Assembly (NCBI GenBank): GCA_937915545.1
Contig: CALGIJ010000018.1
Span: 78,810-142,809, forward strand
Reading direction: 5' to 3'
From: an uncultured Desulfobacterales bacterium
GTDB lineage: Bacteria > Desulfobacterota > Desulfobulbia > Desulfobulbales > Desulfocapsaceae
Length of the DNA: 64,000 bases
The notes under the pieces are model-generated. The model searched no databases and had not been told where the DNA came from. It was given only the letters and a program-made list of their open reading frames with translations. This document shows positions 56,023-64,000 of the stretch, piece by piece (the stretch's first letter is position 1; every line of letters begins with the position of its first letter). Made by a program: the position numbers and the translations under genes.

Positions 56023-57222
56023 TCACTCCGATTTCTTGGCGATGGGGGCGGAGGCCGCGGCGGCCTGGGCAGGAGCGGCAACCTTGACCGGCGCCCCCGG
56101 CCTGATTTTTTGCAGGCCGGCGACGATGAGCTGTTCGCCCTCGGCCAAGCCTTTGCTGATGACGATCTTGTCGCCGACGTTTTGCCCGGTCTCCACCGGC
56201 CGAGCCTCCACGGTGCCCTGGCCGCTGACCAGCATGACCATGGCCTGACCGCGGTTGTTGCGGACGAGGGCCGCCTGAGGCACGGTGATGGTCGGTTCCG
56301 GCCGCTCCGAGCTGAGGCGGGCGCGGACGAACATGCCGGGCAGCAGCTCGTGGCGCGGGTTGGCGATGATGCCGCGGATGGTCACCGTGCCGGTGCCCTG
56401 GTCGACGGAGACATCTGAGAACTCCAATACCCCGGTTTCGGCGTACTCGGAGTTGTCGTCGAGCACCACCCTTACCGAGGTGGTCAGCGGTTTCTCGCCC
56501 TCGGCCTTGTTGAGGGCGAATTTCTTTTTCAACTGCAGCAATTCGCCCGCCGACTGGCTGACGTCGACATAGACCCGGTCGAGCTGCTGAATGACGGCCA
56601 GGGCGGTGGCCTGCTGGGCGGTGACCAGGGCGCCCTCGGAGACCTGCGACTTGCCGATGCGGCCGGCGATGGGCGCCACCACCCGGGTGTAGTCGAGATT
56701 GATGCGCGCGTTCTGCAGGGCCGCCTTGGCCGCCGCCACCTCGGCCTGGGCTTGTTTCCAGGCGGCGTCGACATCGATCTGCTCCTGCTCGCTGACGGCG
56801 TGGTTCTTGGCCAGGGTGGCGATACGCTGGGCGCGCAGGCGGGCCGAGTACTCCGAGGCCTCGGCGCGGGCCAGGGAGGCCTCGGCGCCGGCCAGGGCAG
56901 CCTGGTAGGTGGTGGGGTCGATCTGGTAGAGCAGCTCGCCGGCCTTGACCTCGCTGCCCTCGGCAAAGAGGCGCTTCTGGACGATGCCGCTCACCTGGGG
57001 CCGCACTTCGGCGACGCGCAGGGCGGCGATGCGCCCGGGCAGCTCGATGGTCAGGGCGAGAGGCTGGGCCGCCACGGCGACGACGCTGACCTCCATCGGC
57101 GGCGGAGCCGGAGCCGAACCGGTGGCCGGCTGCCCCTGTTGTTGATTCTTGCACCCGGAAACGAGCAGGACGGCAGCCAGCGCGAACACGGCGAGCGGGG
57201 AAGGGATACGGGAAAGGTTCAT
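56023..57222 (-). CDS. acrA: RND efflux periplasmic adaptor (AcrA family)
   Basis: A 399-residue membrane-fusion lipoprotein. The signal sequence ends VSGC, a lipobox, near residue 24. Lipoyl halves flank an alpha-hairpin: LPGRIAALRVAEVRPQVSGIV at the start and RVVAPIAGRIGKSQVSEGALV after it. The beta-barrel domain and the membrane-proximal domain follow. It bridges AcrB to an outer-membrane channel. It lies 57 bases after tetR and three before acrB. Confidence 0.96.
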   Translation of the reverse strand: MNLSRIPSPLAVFALAAVLLVSGCKNQQQGQPATGSAPAPPPMEVSVVAVAAQPLALTIELPGRIAALRVAEVRPQVSGIVQKRLFAEGSEVKAGELLYQIDPTTYQAALAGAEASLARAEASEYSARLRAQRIATLAKNHAVSEQEQIDVDAAWKQAQAEVAAAKAALQNARINLDYTRVVAPIAGRIGKSQVSEGALVTAQQATALAVIQQLDRVYVDVSQSAGELLQLKKKFALNKAEGEKPLTTSVRVVLDDNSEYAETGVLEFSDVSVDQGTGTVTIRGIIANPRHELLPGMFVRARLSSERPEPTITVPQAALVRNNRGQAMVMLVSGQGTVEARPVETGQNVGDKIVISKGLAEGEQLIVAGLQKIRPGAPVKVAAPAQAAAASAPIAKKSE

Positions 57223-57279
57223 GGTCGTTGTTCCTTGTGTGGTTGGAAAGTCACCTTGGTAGAGGGGTGAGGACGACGG

Positions 57280-57900
57280 TCACTGCCTGATCGCGTCCCA
57301 GAAGGCGTCGGCCAGCCGGCGCTGCAGGCCGTCGTCGAGATCTATGAAGCCGTGCGTATGGTCGCGCACCGCCGAGGTCAAGGCACCGATGAAGAGGGCG
57401 AAGAGCAGCACCAGGGGGAGGTCTTTGATGATCCCCTCGGCCACGCCCTGTTCGAGCAGGCCGCGGATCGTCTCGCAGCCAGAGTCTCCGACTGGCTTGG
57501 AGAAAATCTTGTCGCGGCGCAGTTCGACGCCATAAGGGGAATCGTAAAACTGCCCGAGGAACTTGAATTCCAGGGGGTGGTCGATGAAGAAACGCAGGAG
57601 GCCGATGAAGTAGTGGTCGAGGCGGCGACGGATGGACTGGCCGAGGGGGTAGTCTTTCTGCAGCCATTCGTTGAGGCGGGTCTCCACTTCGCGATGCACG
57701 GCGACGATGAGGGCATCCTTGTCGGCGAAATAGCGATAGAGGGTGCCGGCGCCGACTCCTGCCTCGGCGGCGATCATCGCCGTCGGCGAGCCATGGAAGC
57801 CATTCCTGGCAATAAGCGTCATCGCTGCGCGGAGGATGCTGGTGCGCTTGTCGGCGGTGGCGCTGGCGAGTGGTGCGGCGGCGGGGCTGGTGTCGTGCAT
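57280..57900 (-). CDS. TetR/AcrR-family transcriptional repressor
   Basis: A 206-residue repressor. The N-terminal HTH (about 18-62) reads KRTSILRAAMTLIARNGFHGSP and continues to VGAGTLYRYFADKDAL, the usual recognition region. The C-terminal half is a helical ligand pocket. It is the first gene of the tetR-acrA-acrB operon, downstream of a consensus-like promoter whose start region holds a dyad operator; repression of its own operon is inferred. An upstream TTG (57909) is an alternative start. Confidence 0.9.
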   Translation of the reverse strand: MHDTSPAAAPLASATADKRTSILRAAMTLIARNGFHGSPTAMIAAEAGVGAGTLYRYFADKDALIVAVHREVETRLNEWLQKDYPLGQSIRRRLDHYFIGLLRFFIDHPLEFKFLGQFYDSPYGVELRRDKIFSKPVGDSGCETIRGLLEQGVAEGIIKDLPLVLLFALFIGALTSAVRDHTHGFIDLDDGLQRRLADAFWDAIRQ

Positions 57901-57924
57901 GAGGGGCAAACCGGTTGAGGGGCG

Positions 57925-57940
57925 GAGTGAATGTTCAGTC
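57925..57940. promoter_or_regulatory. Probable TetR operator
   Basis: GAGTGA-atgt-TCAGTC is an imperfect dyad (five of six pairs in each arm), with a perfect inner TGAATGTTCA. It lies at the expected transcription start of tetR-acrAB, immediately downstream of the -10 box. Confidence 0.6.
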
Positions 57941-57945
57941 CGATC

Positions 57946-57974
57946 CTTGTAACCCTCCTCGCGCCCGCTGTCAA
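57946..57974 (-). promoter_or_regulatory. Promoter of tetR-acrA-acrB
   Basis: On the minus strand TTGACA (57969-57974), a 17-base spacer and TACAAG (57946-57951, four of six). Confidence 0.68.
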
Positions 57975-58085
57975 GACGAGGCTGGCAATACCGCCCTCTG
58001 GTAAAGAAAGATTGTGACTTTGCCGTGCGCTTGTACGATAATGACCGCAGACGGCTCTTGCGGACACTCCATCCCGAGGTGGCAC

Positions 58086-58916
58086 ATGCGGCGTTCCAGC
58101 GTTAAAATTCTGGTTGTTGTCAGCTGTCTGGCGATGGTCGCCCTGACCTACCTCGCTCGCTCGTGGGTTTATCGGGCGCGGCCCCCCTGGCCGGTCGATC
58201 CCGATCCCCCCGAGGGCGTTGCTAAAGCCGGGCAGACCGTGGTCATCCATTACCACCTCCGTCCCCCCTTCTATATGCGTGATGGCGACCGCGTCCATGG
58301 CCTGGTGCTGCAGCCCATCGCCACGGCGTTTGCCAATGCCGGCATCCCTCATGTCTTCAGGGAGACGCCGGCGCGCCGGCAACTGGAGATCATCGCCGCC
58401 AACGAGGACAGGAGCTGCGCCGCCGGCTGGTTCAAGACCGCCGAGCGTGAGTCCTTCGCCCTCTACAGCCTGCCAGTCTACAGAGACAAGCCCTTCGTTG
58501 CCGTCTTCCGTGCCGATGTCAGCCCACTTGCCGAGGGTGAGGCGACGCTCGACCGCGTGCTGGCGAATGAGCGGCTGACCCTGCTCGTCAAAGAGGGCTA
58601 TTCTTACGGCCGGCAGGTCGACGAGGGCCTGCGCCGCCACGAGCCTAAACGGGTGGCCACCACCGGTGAAAACCGCGATATCCTCAAGATGATCGAGCAC
58701 GGCCGCGCCGACTACAGCTTCATGACCGAGGAGGAGGCCATGGACCTGCTCGGCTCGCCGCAGGTGGCTAGGGAGAAGTTCAAGGTGGTGCGATTTGCCG
58801 ATATCGACGCCGGGGAATGGCGCTACGTCATCTGCAGCAGGATGGTCGGCGTCGCGACCATGGCCAGGGTTGACGAGGCCATCCGTAACCTTCAAACCGA
58901 GGAGGCGCCGCGGTGA
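58086..58916 (+). CDS. Periplasmic solute-binding-like protein (family 3 type)
   Basis: A 276-residue exported protein. The ATG at 58086 follows GAGGTGG and gives an N-terminal hydrophobic segment (VKILVVVSCLAMVALTYLA). The rest resembles extracellular solute-binding family 3: VIHYHLRPPFYMRDGDRVHGLVLQP near the start and GRADYSFMTEEEAMDLL late. No ABC transporter genes are adjacent. Its TGA overlaps the GTG of the histidine-kinase gene, so it probably acts as the kinase's periplasmic sensor partner. Confidence 0.82.
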   Translation: MRRSSVKILVVVSCLAMVALTYLARSWVYRARPPWPVDPDPPEGVAKAGQTVVIHYHLRPPFYMRDGDRVHGLVLQPIATAFANAGIPHVFRETPARRQLEIIAANEDRSCAAGWFKTAERESFALYSLPVYRDKPFVAVFRADVSPLAEGEATLDRVLANERLTLLVKEGYSYGRQVDEGLRRHEPKRVATTGENRDILKMIEHGRADYSFMTEEEAMDLLGSPQVAREKFKVVRFADIDAGEWRYVICSRMVGVATMARVDEAIRNLQTEEAPR

Positions 58917-60709
58917 GGAGCGAGAGGGAGAAGATCGCACTCTTTCCCTGGTGCAGCGTGGTGGTGCTCACCGCCATCCTCTGCATCTTTGTCTTCATGT
59001 ACGAGAGGTACGCTCTCGGGGATGCGCGGGAGAAGCTCGACAGGCACGCCCTGGTGGTCGCCGACGCTTTGTGGAACTTCAACTCCGCCGGGGTGGTCGA
59101 GTATATGCGGCTTGCCGCCGATGCCGACAATTACAGGTCCATGAAGATCCTTACCAAGGATGGCCGCACCTTCCAGGAGGTGACCGGCGAGCCCTCGGGG
59201 ACGCTGGAGAGGCTGGCGGTTTCCCTGCGCCTCCTGCCCCGGGTGGATCTCTCGACGCCGGTGTGGAAGCAGGGCGAGGTGCTTGGCTGGGTGAGGGCGG
59301 TGTGGATCCCCACAACCGCCGTCGCCCATGGGGCGGTGTTCACCCTGCTGCTCTTCGTGCAGGTGGTCATCGCCCTCTACTGCCGCATCCTCAGGCAGAA
59401 ACTCCAACTCGGCGAGCGGGTGATGGAGCGCACCGCCGAGCTGTCTGCAGCCAACACTCTCCTCAAAAAAGAGATCCACGAGCGCAATCTCGCCGAGAAG
59501 CAGCGCGAGGAACTGCAGCAGAGCCTGGAACGCTCGAAGAAGATGGAGACTCTGGGCCTGCTCGCCGGCGGGGTGGCCCACGACCTCAACAACGTCTTGT
59601 CGGGCATCGTCAGCTACCCCGACCTGCTCCTCCATGACATGGACGCCGACCATCCCCTGCGCCCGGTCATTGTCACCATCCGCGATTCCGGCATACGCGC
59701 GGCGCAGATCGTCCAGGACCTCTTGACCCTCGCCCGGCGCGGGGTGGTGTCGAGGCAGCCCCTCGACCTCAATGGGCTGGTCGGCGAGTACTGCAATTCT
59801 CCCGAGTACCGCAAGCTCCTTGAATCCTCGGCGCCGCTGCATGTGGAGCTGGATCTCGGTGCGGAGTTGCCGCTGGTCTCAGGTAGCGCGGTCGGGCTCA
59901 AGAAGGTGCTCATGAACCTGGTCACCAACGCCGCCGAGGCCCAGCCCCAGGGGGGGAGCATCGTCATCTCGACGCGCAGCGTCACCTTCGACGTCCCCCG
60001 CCAGGGTTTTCAGCAGCTCGCGGCCGGAGAATACGTGGTGCTGGCGGTGGTCGACCGCGGCGAGGGCATCGGCGCCGAGGACCGGCAGCGCATCTTCGAA
60101 CCCTTCTATACCAAGAAGGTCATGGGACGCAGCGGCACCGGCCTGGGCTTGACCGTGGTCTGGGGAACCGTCGAGGACCACGGGGGAGCCATCGATCTCG
60201 ACAGCCAGCCCGGCCAGGGCACGACCATTTCCGTCTACCTGCCGGTGTGCCGTGAAGAGGGCGAGCCCGGAGCTGGCGATGGTGGCAAACGCCGGCAGTT
60301 TCAGGGCAGCGGGGAGGCCATCCTCGTCGTCGACGACCTTCCCCATCAGCGTGACATCGCCTGCGCCATGCTGCGCCGGCTCAACTATCGACCGCTGGCG
60401 GTGGCCAGTGGCGAGGAGGCGTTGTCCCTGCTTGGCGAACGCCAAGTCGACCTGGTGCTGCTCGACATGATCATGGACGGCGGCATCGACGGGCTCGACA
60501 CCTATCGCGGTATCATCGACCTCCACCCGCAGCAGAAGGCGATCATCGCCAGCGGGTATTCCGAATCGGACCGGGTCAGCGAGGCGCAGATTCTCGGGGC
60601 CGGACCTTGCCTGAAAAAACCCTATACCTTTGACGAACTCGCCGAGGCGGTCTATCGACAACTGCACCAGACCGGGGAAACTTCCGCGGCGCAGGTGGGG
60701 CGAGCGTGA
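58913..60709 (+). CDS. Membrane hybrid sensor histidine kinase
   Basis: A 598-residue kinase starting with GTG at 58913 (GTGA overlap). Membrane spans at about 9-30 and 142-160 enclose a periplasmic domain of about 110 residues. HisKA has the phospho-His in GGVAHDLNNVL (about 226). The HATPase domain has NLVTNAAEA, DRGEGI and GTGLGL. A C-terminal receiver (about 470-598) has DD, the phospho-Asp in LLDMIMDGG and the Lys in CLKKPY. It is coupled to the solute-binding protein gene, suggesting ligand sensing through that protein. No DNA-binding regulator is adjacent. Confidence 0.92.
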   Translation: MRSEREKIALFPWCSVVVLTAILCIFVFMYERYALGDAREKLDRHALVVADALWNFNSAGVVEYMRLAADADNYRSMKILTKDGRTFQEVTGEPSGTLERLAVSLRLLPRVDLSTPVWKQGEVLGWVRAVWIPTTAVAHGAVFTLLLFVQVVIALYCRILRQKLQLGERVMERTAELSAANTLLKKEIHERNLAEKQREELQQSLERSKKMETLGLLAGGVAHDLNNVLSGIVSYPDLLLHDMDADHPLRPVIVTIRDSGIRAAQIVQDLLTLARRGVVSRQPLDLNGLVGEYCNSPEYRKLLESSAPLHVELDLGAELPLVSGSAVGLKKVLMNLVTNAAEAQPQGGSIVISTRSVTFDVPRQGFQQLAAGEYVVLAVVDRGEGIGAEDRQRIFEPFYTKKVMGRSGTGLGLTVVWGTVEDHGGAIDLDSQPGQGTTISVYLPVCREEGEPGAGDGGKRRQFQGSGEAILVVDDLPHQRDIACAMLRRLNYRPLAVASGEEALSLLGERQVDLVLLDMIMDGGIDGLDTYRGIIDLHPQQKAIIASGYSESDRVSEAQILGAGPCLKKPYTFDELAEAVYRQLHQTGETSAAQVGRA

Positions 60710-61241
60710 GGCTGCAAAGGGCCTGGCACAAGGCTTTGCCCTGATCTCAGCGGTTTTTATGTTGCCCTGGAGGGGGGATTCCTGTTGATCCACCGGGGAG
60801 AGGCTCGATTTTTTCATCGTGAAGCTGCAGATTGATGACGGTAATGCGGATATAACTCGCCAGAAATATTCCCTTTGTTTCGAATCGTTACGAGTCATCC
60901 AGTCAAAGATTCATCGAGCGCTCAGGATTGCTTGCCCGCAAAGACGTTAACGTAATCCCACCTCGCTTGGCGTCGGCGCATTCTGGAGAGACCTCACCTT
61001 TGCATTGTGCAAAGGTGCAATGCGACTGTGCGTTGTGAGGCACATGTCTCTTTTGCAACTCATTGATAGTAAATAACCTTTTGCATTTAGACGTCGTTGG
61101 CCCTACCATAAGAGAGGTGGTAATAAAAAAAGCCACCGCGGCATGAGGCTGGCAGCAGATACCGGCCTCTGCCGCCAGCGGCCGGTGCTGTCCCCGCAGG
61201 GCGGCCCTGCCCTCTGTTGAACAGAAGAGTGGAGGTCCCGC
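60710..61241. other. Intergenic region before the last chemoreceptor
   Basis: No gene is supported. It is AT-richer in the middle and contains a perfect dyad at 60995-61017 and an overlapping second dyad. No clear sigma-70 or sigma-28 promoter pair was identified. Confidence 0.5.
60995..61023. promoter_or_regulatory. Nested inverted repeats
   Basis: CACCTTTGCA-ttg-TGCAAAGGTG (60995-61017) is a perfect ten-base dyad. GCATTG (61002-61007) also pairs with CAATGC (61018-61023), so two alternative stems share bases. It may be an operator or an RNA switch-like leader for the chemoreceptor 219 bases downstream. Confidence 0.45.
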
Positions 61242-63239
61242 ATGAAGGTGTCGTCTATCCGTTTTCGTCTCATCGCCGGTGGTATCATCCTTGTCCTGCT
61301 GCCCTTGCTGGTGGTCGGTCTGCTGTCGATCAGCAAGTCGTCGACGGCCCTCTCCGAGTTCTCCAAGAAACAGGCGGAGTCGGTGGCCAGCGACCTCGCC
61401 GGCCTGGCCGATGCCATCCTGCGCGAAGAGATCAAGCTCGCCGAGGTCTTTGCCGCCGACCCCGAGGTGGCCCAGGTCGCCCAGGCGGTGCAGCGTGACG
61501 GAGTGGATAAAAGCACCGAGGCGGTCAGTCGCCTTTTTGCGCGTCTTGGCAAGCAATTCGCGCCCCTGGGGAGTTCCTATCAGGGCGTCTTTGTCGCCGA
61601 TGCAGCCGGCAACCTCTATACCGGGGTGCTGGAAGGCGGCAAGGAATATAAGGGCAGCAACGTCGCCGACCGCGACTATTTCAAGGCGGCAAAGAGCGGC
61701 GGCAAGACCTCCATCGGCGAGGTGGTCCGTTCGAAAACCACCGACAAGCTCATCACCGTGGTCTGTGTGCCCCTCAAGAGTCAGGGCGGGGAGTTCATCG
61801 GCGCCCTTGGCCTGGTGCTGAAGGTGGAGATGCTCACCGACCTGGTGGCCAAGAGAAAGGTCGGCAGCACCGGTTATGGTTTCATGACCAACGGTAAGGG
61901 CATCATCATCGCCCATCCCGATGCCAAGAACATCCTTGAACTGGATATTACCAAGCTTGCCGGCATGGAGGACATCGTGCGGCGCATGCTCAAGGGTGAG
62001 AAGGGGGTCGAGGAGTATGTCTACAAGGATATCGACAAGATCGCCGGCTTCGCGCCGCTGTCGCAGGCGCCGTGGTTCATTGCCGTCACCCAGGATGCCG
62101 CCGAGTTCCTGCAGGCGGCGCATTCCATCCGCAACAGCAGCCTGCTCGTCGCCCTGGTGGCCATGGTCTTCACCGGCCTCCTCGTCACCTTTGCCGCCGG
62201 GTTGATCGTCAAGCCGCTCAACCGCGCCATCGCCAGCCTCAAGGATATCGCCGAAGGGGAGGGCGATCTGACGCGGCGCCTCGATGCCGCCGCCAAAGAC
62301 GAGATCGGCGAGCTCGGGCGCTGGTTCAATACCTTTATCGCCAAGCTGCAGGGCATCATCGTCAAGCTCGGCGAGAACAGCAACGGCATCAACGCTTCGG
62401 CGACGCAATTGGCGACCATCGCCGGCGAGTTGTCGAGCGGCGCCACCGACACCTCGCAGCGCGCCGAGAGCGTCGCCACCGCCTCCGAGGAGATGAGCGC
62501 CAACCTTAACAACGTGGCGGCGGCCATGGAGGAGTCGGCCACCAATACCAATATGGTCGCCTCGGCGGCCGAGGAGATGAGCTCGACCATCCGCGAGATC
62601 GCCGAAAACGCCGAGCGGGCGCGCACCGTGTCCAGCAAGGCGGTCAACCAGGCGCAGAACGCCTCGGAGAAGATGAGCGAACTGGGCAGCGCCGCGCAGA
62701 AGATCGGCAAGGTCACCGAGACCATCACCGAAATCAGCGAGCAGACCAACCTGCTCGCCTTGAACGCCACCATCGAGGCGGCGCGGGCCGGGGAGGCCGG
62801 CAAGGGCTTCGCCGTCGTCGCCAACGAGATCAAGGAGCTGGCCAAGCAGACGGCGGGGGCCACGCAGAACATCAAGCAGCAGATCGACGAGGTGCAGCGC
62901 ACCACCGAACTGACCGTGGCCGAGATCAACCAGATCTCCGAGGTCATCGGCAACGTCAACGACATCATCACCACTATCGCCGCGGCGGTGGAGGAGCAGA
63001 CCGCCGCCACCCGGGAGATCGCCGACAACATCGCCCAGGCCAGCCAGGGCATCCAGGAGGTCAACGAGAACGTCAGCCAGAGCTCGGCGGTGGCCGGTAC
63101 CATCACCCAGGACATCGCCCAGGTCAATCAGGCCGCCGGCACCATCGCCGGCAACAGCCGGAAGGTGGAGAGCAGTTCCTCCGGCCTCTACCAGCTGTCG
63201 CAGGAGCTGAAGAAAATCGTCGACAGCTTCAAGGTGTGA
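61242..63239 (+). CDS. Methyl-accepting chemotaxis protein with dCache sensor
   Basis: A 665-residue chemoreceptor. After a first membrane span (about 9-30) comes a periplasmic region of about 270 residues. It has the Cache features GVFVADAAGNLYTG and VADRDYFKAAKSGGKTSIG, typical of ligand pockets for amino or organic acids. A second span (about 304-325), HAMP and the signalling domain follow, with EQTNLLALNATIEAARAGE at the tip. GGAGG precedes the ATG. The TGA overlaps the start of the DUF2284 gene. Confidence 0.95.
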   Translation: MKVSSIRFRLIAGGIILVLLPLLVVGLLSISKSSTALSEFSKKQAESVASDLAGLADAILREEIKLAEVFAADPEVAQVAQAVQRDGVDKSTEAVSRLFARLGKQFAPLGSSYQGVFVADAAGNLYTGVLEGGKEYKGSNVADRDYFKAAKSGGKTSIGEVVRSKTTDKLITVVCVPLKSQGGEFIGALGLVLKVEMLTDLVAKRKVGSTGYGFMTNGKGIIIAHPDAKNILELDITKLAGMEDIVRRMLKGEKGVEEYVYKDIDKIAGFAPLSQAPWFIAVTQDAAEFLQAAHSIRNSSLLVALVAMVFTGLLVTFAAGLIVKPLNRAIASLKDIAEGEGDLTRRLDAAAKDEIGELGRWFNTFIAKLQGIIVKLGENSNGINASATQLATIAGELSSGATDTSQRAESVATASEEMSANLNNVAAAMEESATNTNMVASAAEEMSSTIREIAENAERARTVSSKAVNQAQNASEKMSELGSAAQKIGKVTETITEISEQTNLLALNATIEAARAGEAGKGFAVVANEIKELAKQTAGATQNIKQQIDEVQRTTELTVAEINQISEVIGNVNDIITTIAAAVEEQTAATREIADNIAQASQGIQEVNENVSQSSAVAGTITQDIAQVNQAAGTIAGNSRKVESSSSGLYQLSQELKKIVDSFKV

Positions 63240-63838
63240 TGGAACATAGCGGGTTGCAGGCAGAAGATGCCCTCCTCGAGAAGGCGAGGCGCCTCGGAGC
63301 CAGCGCGGCGGTGATCCTGCCGGCAGCGGCAGTAGTGGTCAGGGACGAGCTGGCGGGGCGCTGCCGCGAGCCGCGCTGCGAGAACTACGGTCTCTCACGC
63401 GGCTGTCCACCGCATACGGCCGGACCCGAGGGTTTTCGTCAGCTGGTGGCCGGGTATGACCGGGCCTTGTTCTTTCATATCGAGGTGCCCAGCGAGGTGC
63501 TCTACTCCAGCGATAACCTGGAACTCTTCCAGCTCCTGCATGAGGTGGCGGCGGGCGTGGAGGGCGAGGCCAGAAAGCTCGGCTGGCAACGGGCCCAGGC
63601 CTTTGCCGGGGACTCCTGCAAGCGCCTCTTCTGTGCTGCAGAGAGCGAGTGCCGGGCATTGCGCCCGGAAGGCCGCTGCCCTTTCGCCCACCTTGCCCGG
63701 CCGTCGATGTCCGGCTTCGGCATCGACGTCGGCCAGCTCATGAAGCAGGCCGGCTGGGAGCGGCAGAGGGGCCGGCTGGCAGGCACGGACAGCGCCGGCA
63801 GCACCGCCTCGGTGAGCGGCCTGGTGCTGCTCGGTTGA
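63239..63838 (+). CDS. DUF2284 predicted metal-binding protein
   Basis: A 199-residue Cys-rich soluble protein. The N-terminal cysteine cluster CREPRCENYGLSRGCPPHT (about 42-60) and the later C-x4-C and C-x8-C set (SCKRLFCAAESECRALRPEGRCPF) match the DUF2284 pattern. SMSGFGIDV is a conserved closing motif. The family is predicted to bind metal and has no established function. The ATG at 63239 overlaps the chemoreceptor stop (TGATG); a GTG one codon earlier is also possible. Coupling to a chemoreceptor suggests a linked role, which is inference. Confidence 0.8.
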   Translation: MEHSGLQAEDALLEKARRLGASAAVILPAAAVVVRDELAGRCREPRCENYGLSRGCPPHTAGPEGFRQLVAGYDRALFFHIEVPSEVLYSSDNLELFQLLHEVAAGVEGEARKLGWQRAQAFAGDSCKRLFCAAESECRALRPEGRCPFAHLARPSMSGFGIDVGQLMKQAGWERQRGRLAGTDSAGSTASVSGLVLLG

Positions 63839-63867
63839 ACAGGTTGCACCGTCAACAGGAAAAGAGC

Positions 63868-63901
63868 GAGGGCCGCTGCCGACGAATCGGGGGCGGCCCT
63901 C
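63868..63901 (+). terminator. Possible terminator hairpin
   Basis: GAGGGCCGC (63868-63876) pairs with GCGGCCCTC (63893-63901) around a 16-base loop. Only three T residues follow, so termination may be weak. Confidence 0.5.
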
Positions 63902-64000
63902 GTGATTTGAACGACTATTATTCATTCGACAGTGGACTGTTCTTGTCACTGCTGTCTCACAAATAATTGAGGAAAACCCAATAAATAAAGGCTCGGAGAG

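Noticed and set aside
60721..60738. Sigma-54-like promoter (TGGCAC...TTTGC) after the hybrid kinase
   Set aside because: The GG and GC elements are 11 bases apart instead of 10, and the site overlaps a small hairpin after the gene.

Overview
This is a GC-rich (by eye above 60 %) chromosomal window from a Gram-negative, anaerobic or microaerophilic bacterium. The TamA/TamB pair, lipoproteins, RND pump and periplasmic binding proteins show an outer membrane. A methylenetetrahydrofolate reductase fused to a MetV-type zinc-finger domain, an ADP-forming acyl-CoA synthetase, a DUF1638/corrinoid/UroD-like cluster, a bacteriohemerythrin and many chemoreceptors and hybrid kinases fit Desulfobacterota (former Deltaproteobacteria), possibly Desulfobulbales. 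That assignment is inference from gene content; there is no rRNA gene here.

Layout. 0-3 kb (minus): polyamine-type ABC importer potABCD, with potD cut by the window edge. 3-7.3 kb (minus): a tightly overlapped operon of corrinoid protein, UroD-like protein lacking two zinc-ligand cysteines, DUF1638 protein and cytosolic hybrid histidine kinase; this is the best candidate for an undescribed system. 7.4-8.1 kb: thiamine pyrophosphokinase. 8.4-13.6 kb (plus): an unknown exported protein, an unknown polytopic membrane protein, an EamA exporter, a hemerythrin-PilZ fusion and citrate synthase. 14-16.3 kb: CsoR-type repressor and P1B ATPase behind a dyad-rich promoter. 16.3-19.5 kb: a lower-GC island with a rhodanese and a chemoreceptor. 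19.5-25.7 kb: a Cys-rich zinc-ribbon protein divergent from an acyl-CoA synthetase across an FNR-like dyad, then a two-subunit sodium:solute symporter and a Yip1-like protein behind a TetR-type palindrome. 26-30 kb (minus): thiamine importer thiBPQ under a complete TPP riboswitch with terminator and promoter. 30.4-33.9 kb: MetF-MetV fusion, a bidirectional terminator, a small protein and an autoregulated-looking MocR regulator. 34-41 kb: RNA uracil methyltransferase divergent from tamA-tamB. 41-45 kb: prephenate dehydratase, GNAT and short asparaginase (minus); an iron-sulfur flavoprotein and an NtrC-type regulator (plus). 45.5-50.9 kb: grpE-dnaK, trpS, an HD protein and a phosphoesterase lipoprotein. 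51-64 kb: two chemoreceptors, a tetR-acrA-acrB efflux operon, a binding-protein/hybrid-kinase pair and a DUF2284 protein coupled to the last chemoreceptor.

Themes. Sensing dominates: three chemoreceptors, two hybrid kinases and an NtrC regulator, several translationally coupled to possible ligand-binding partners. Cofactor and C1 chemistry recurs: thiamine uptake and pyrophosphorylation, corrinoid proteins and MTHFR. No transposase, integrase, CRISPR array, tRNA or rRNA was seen.
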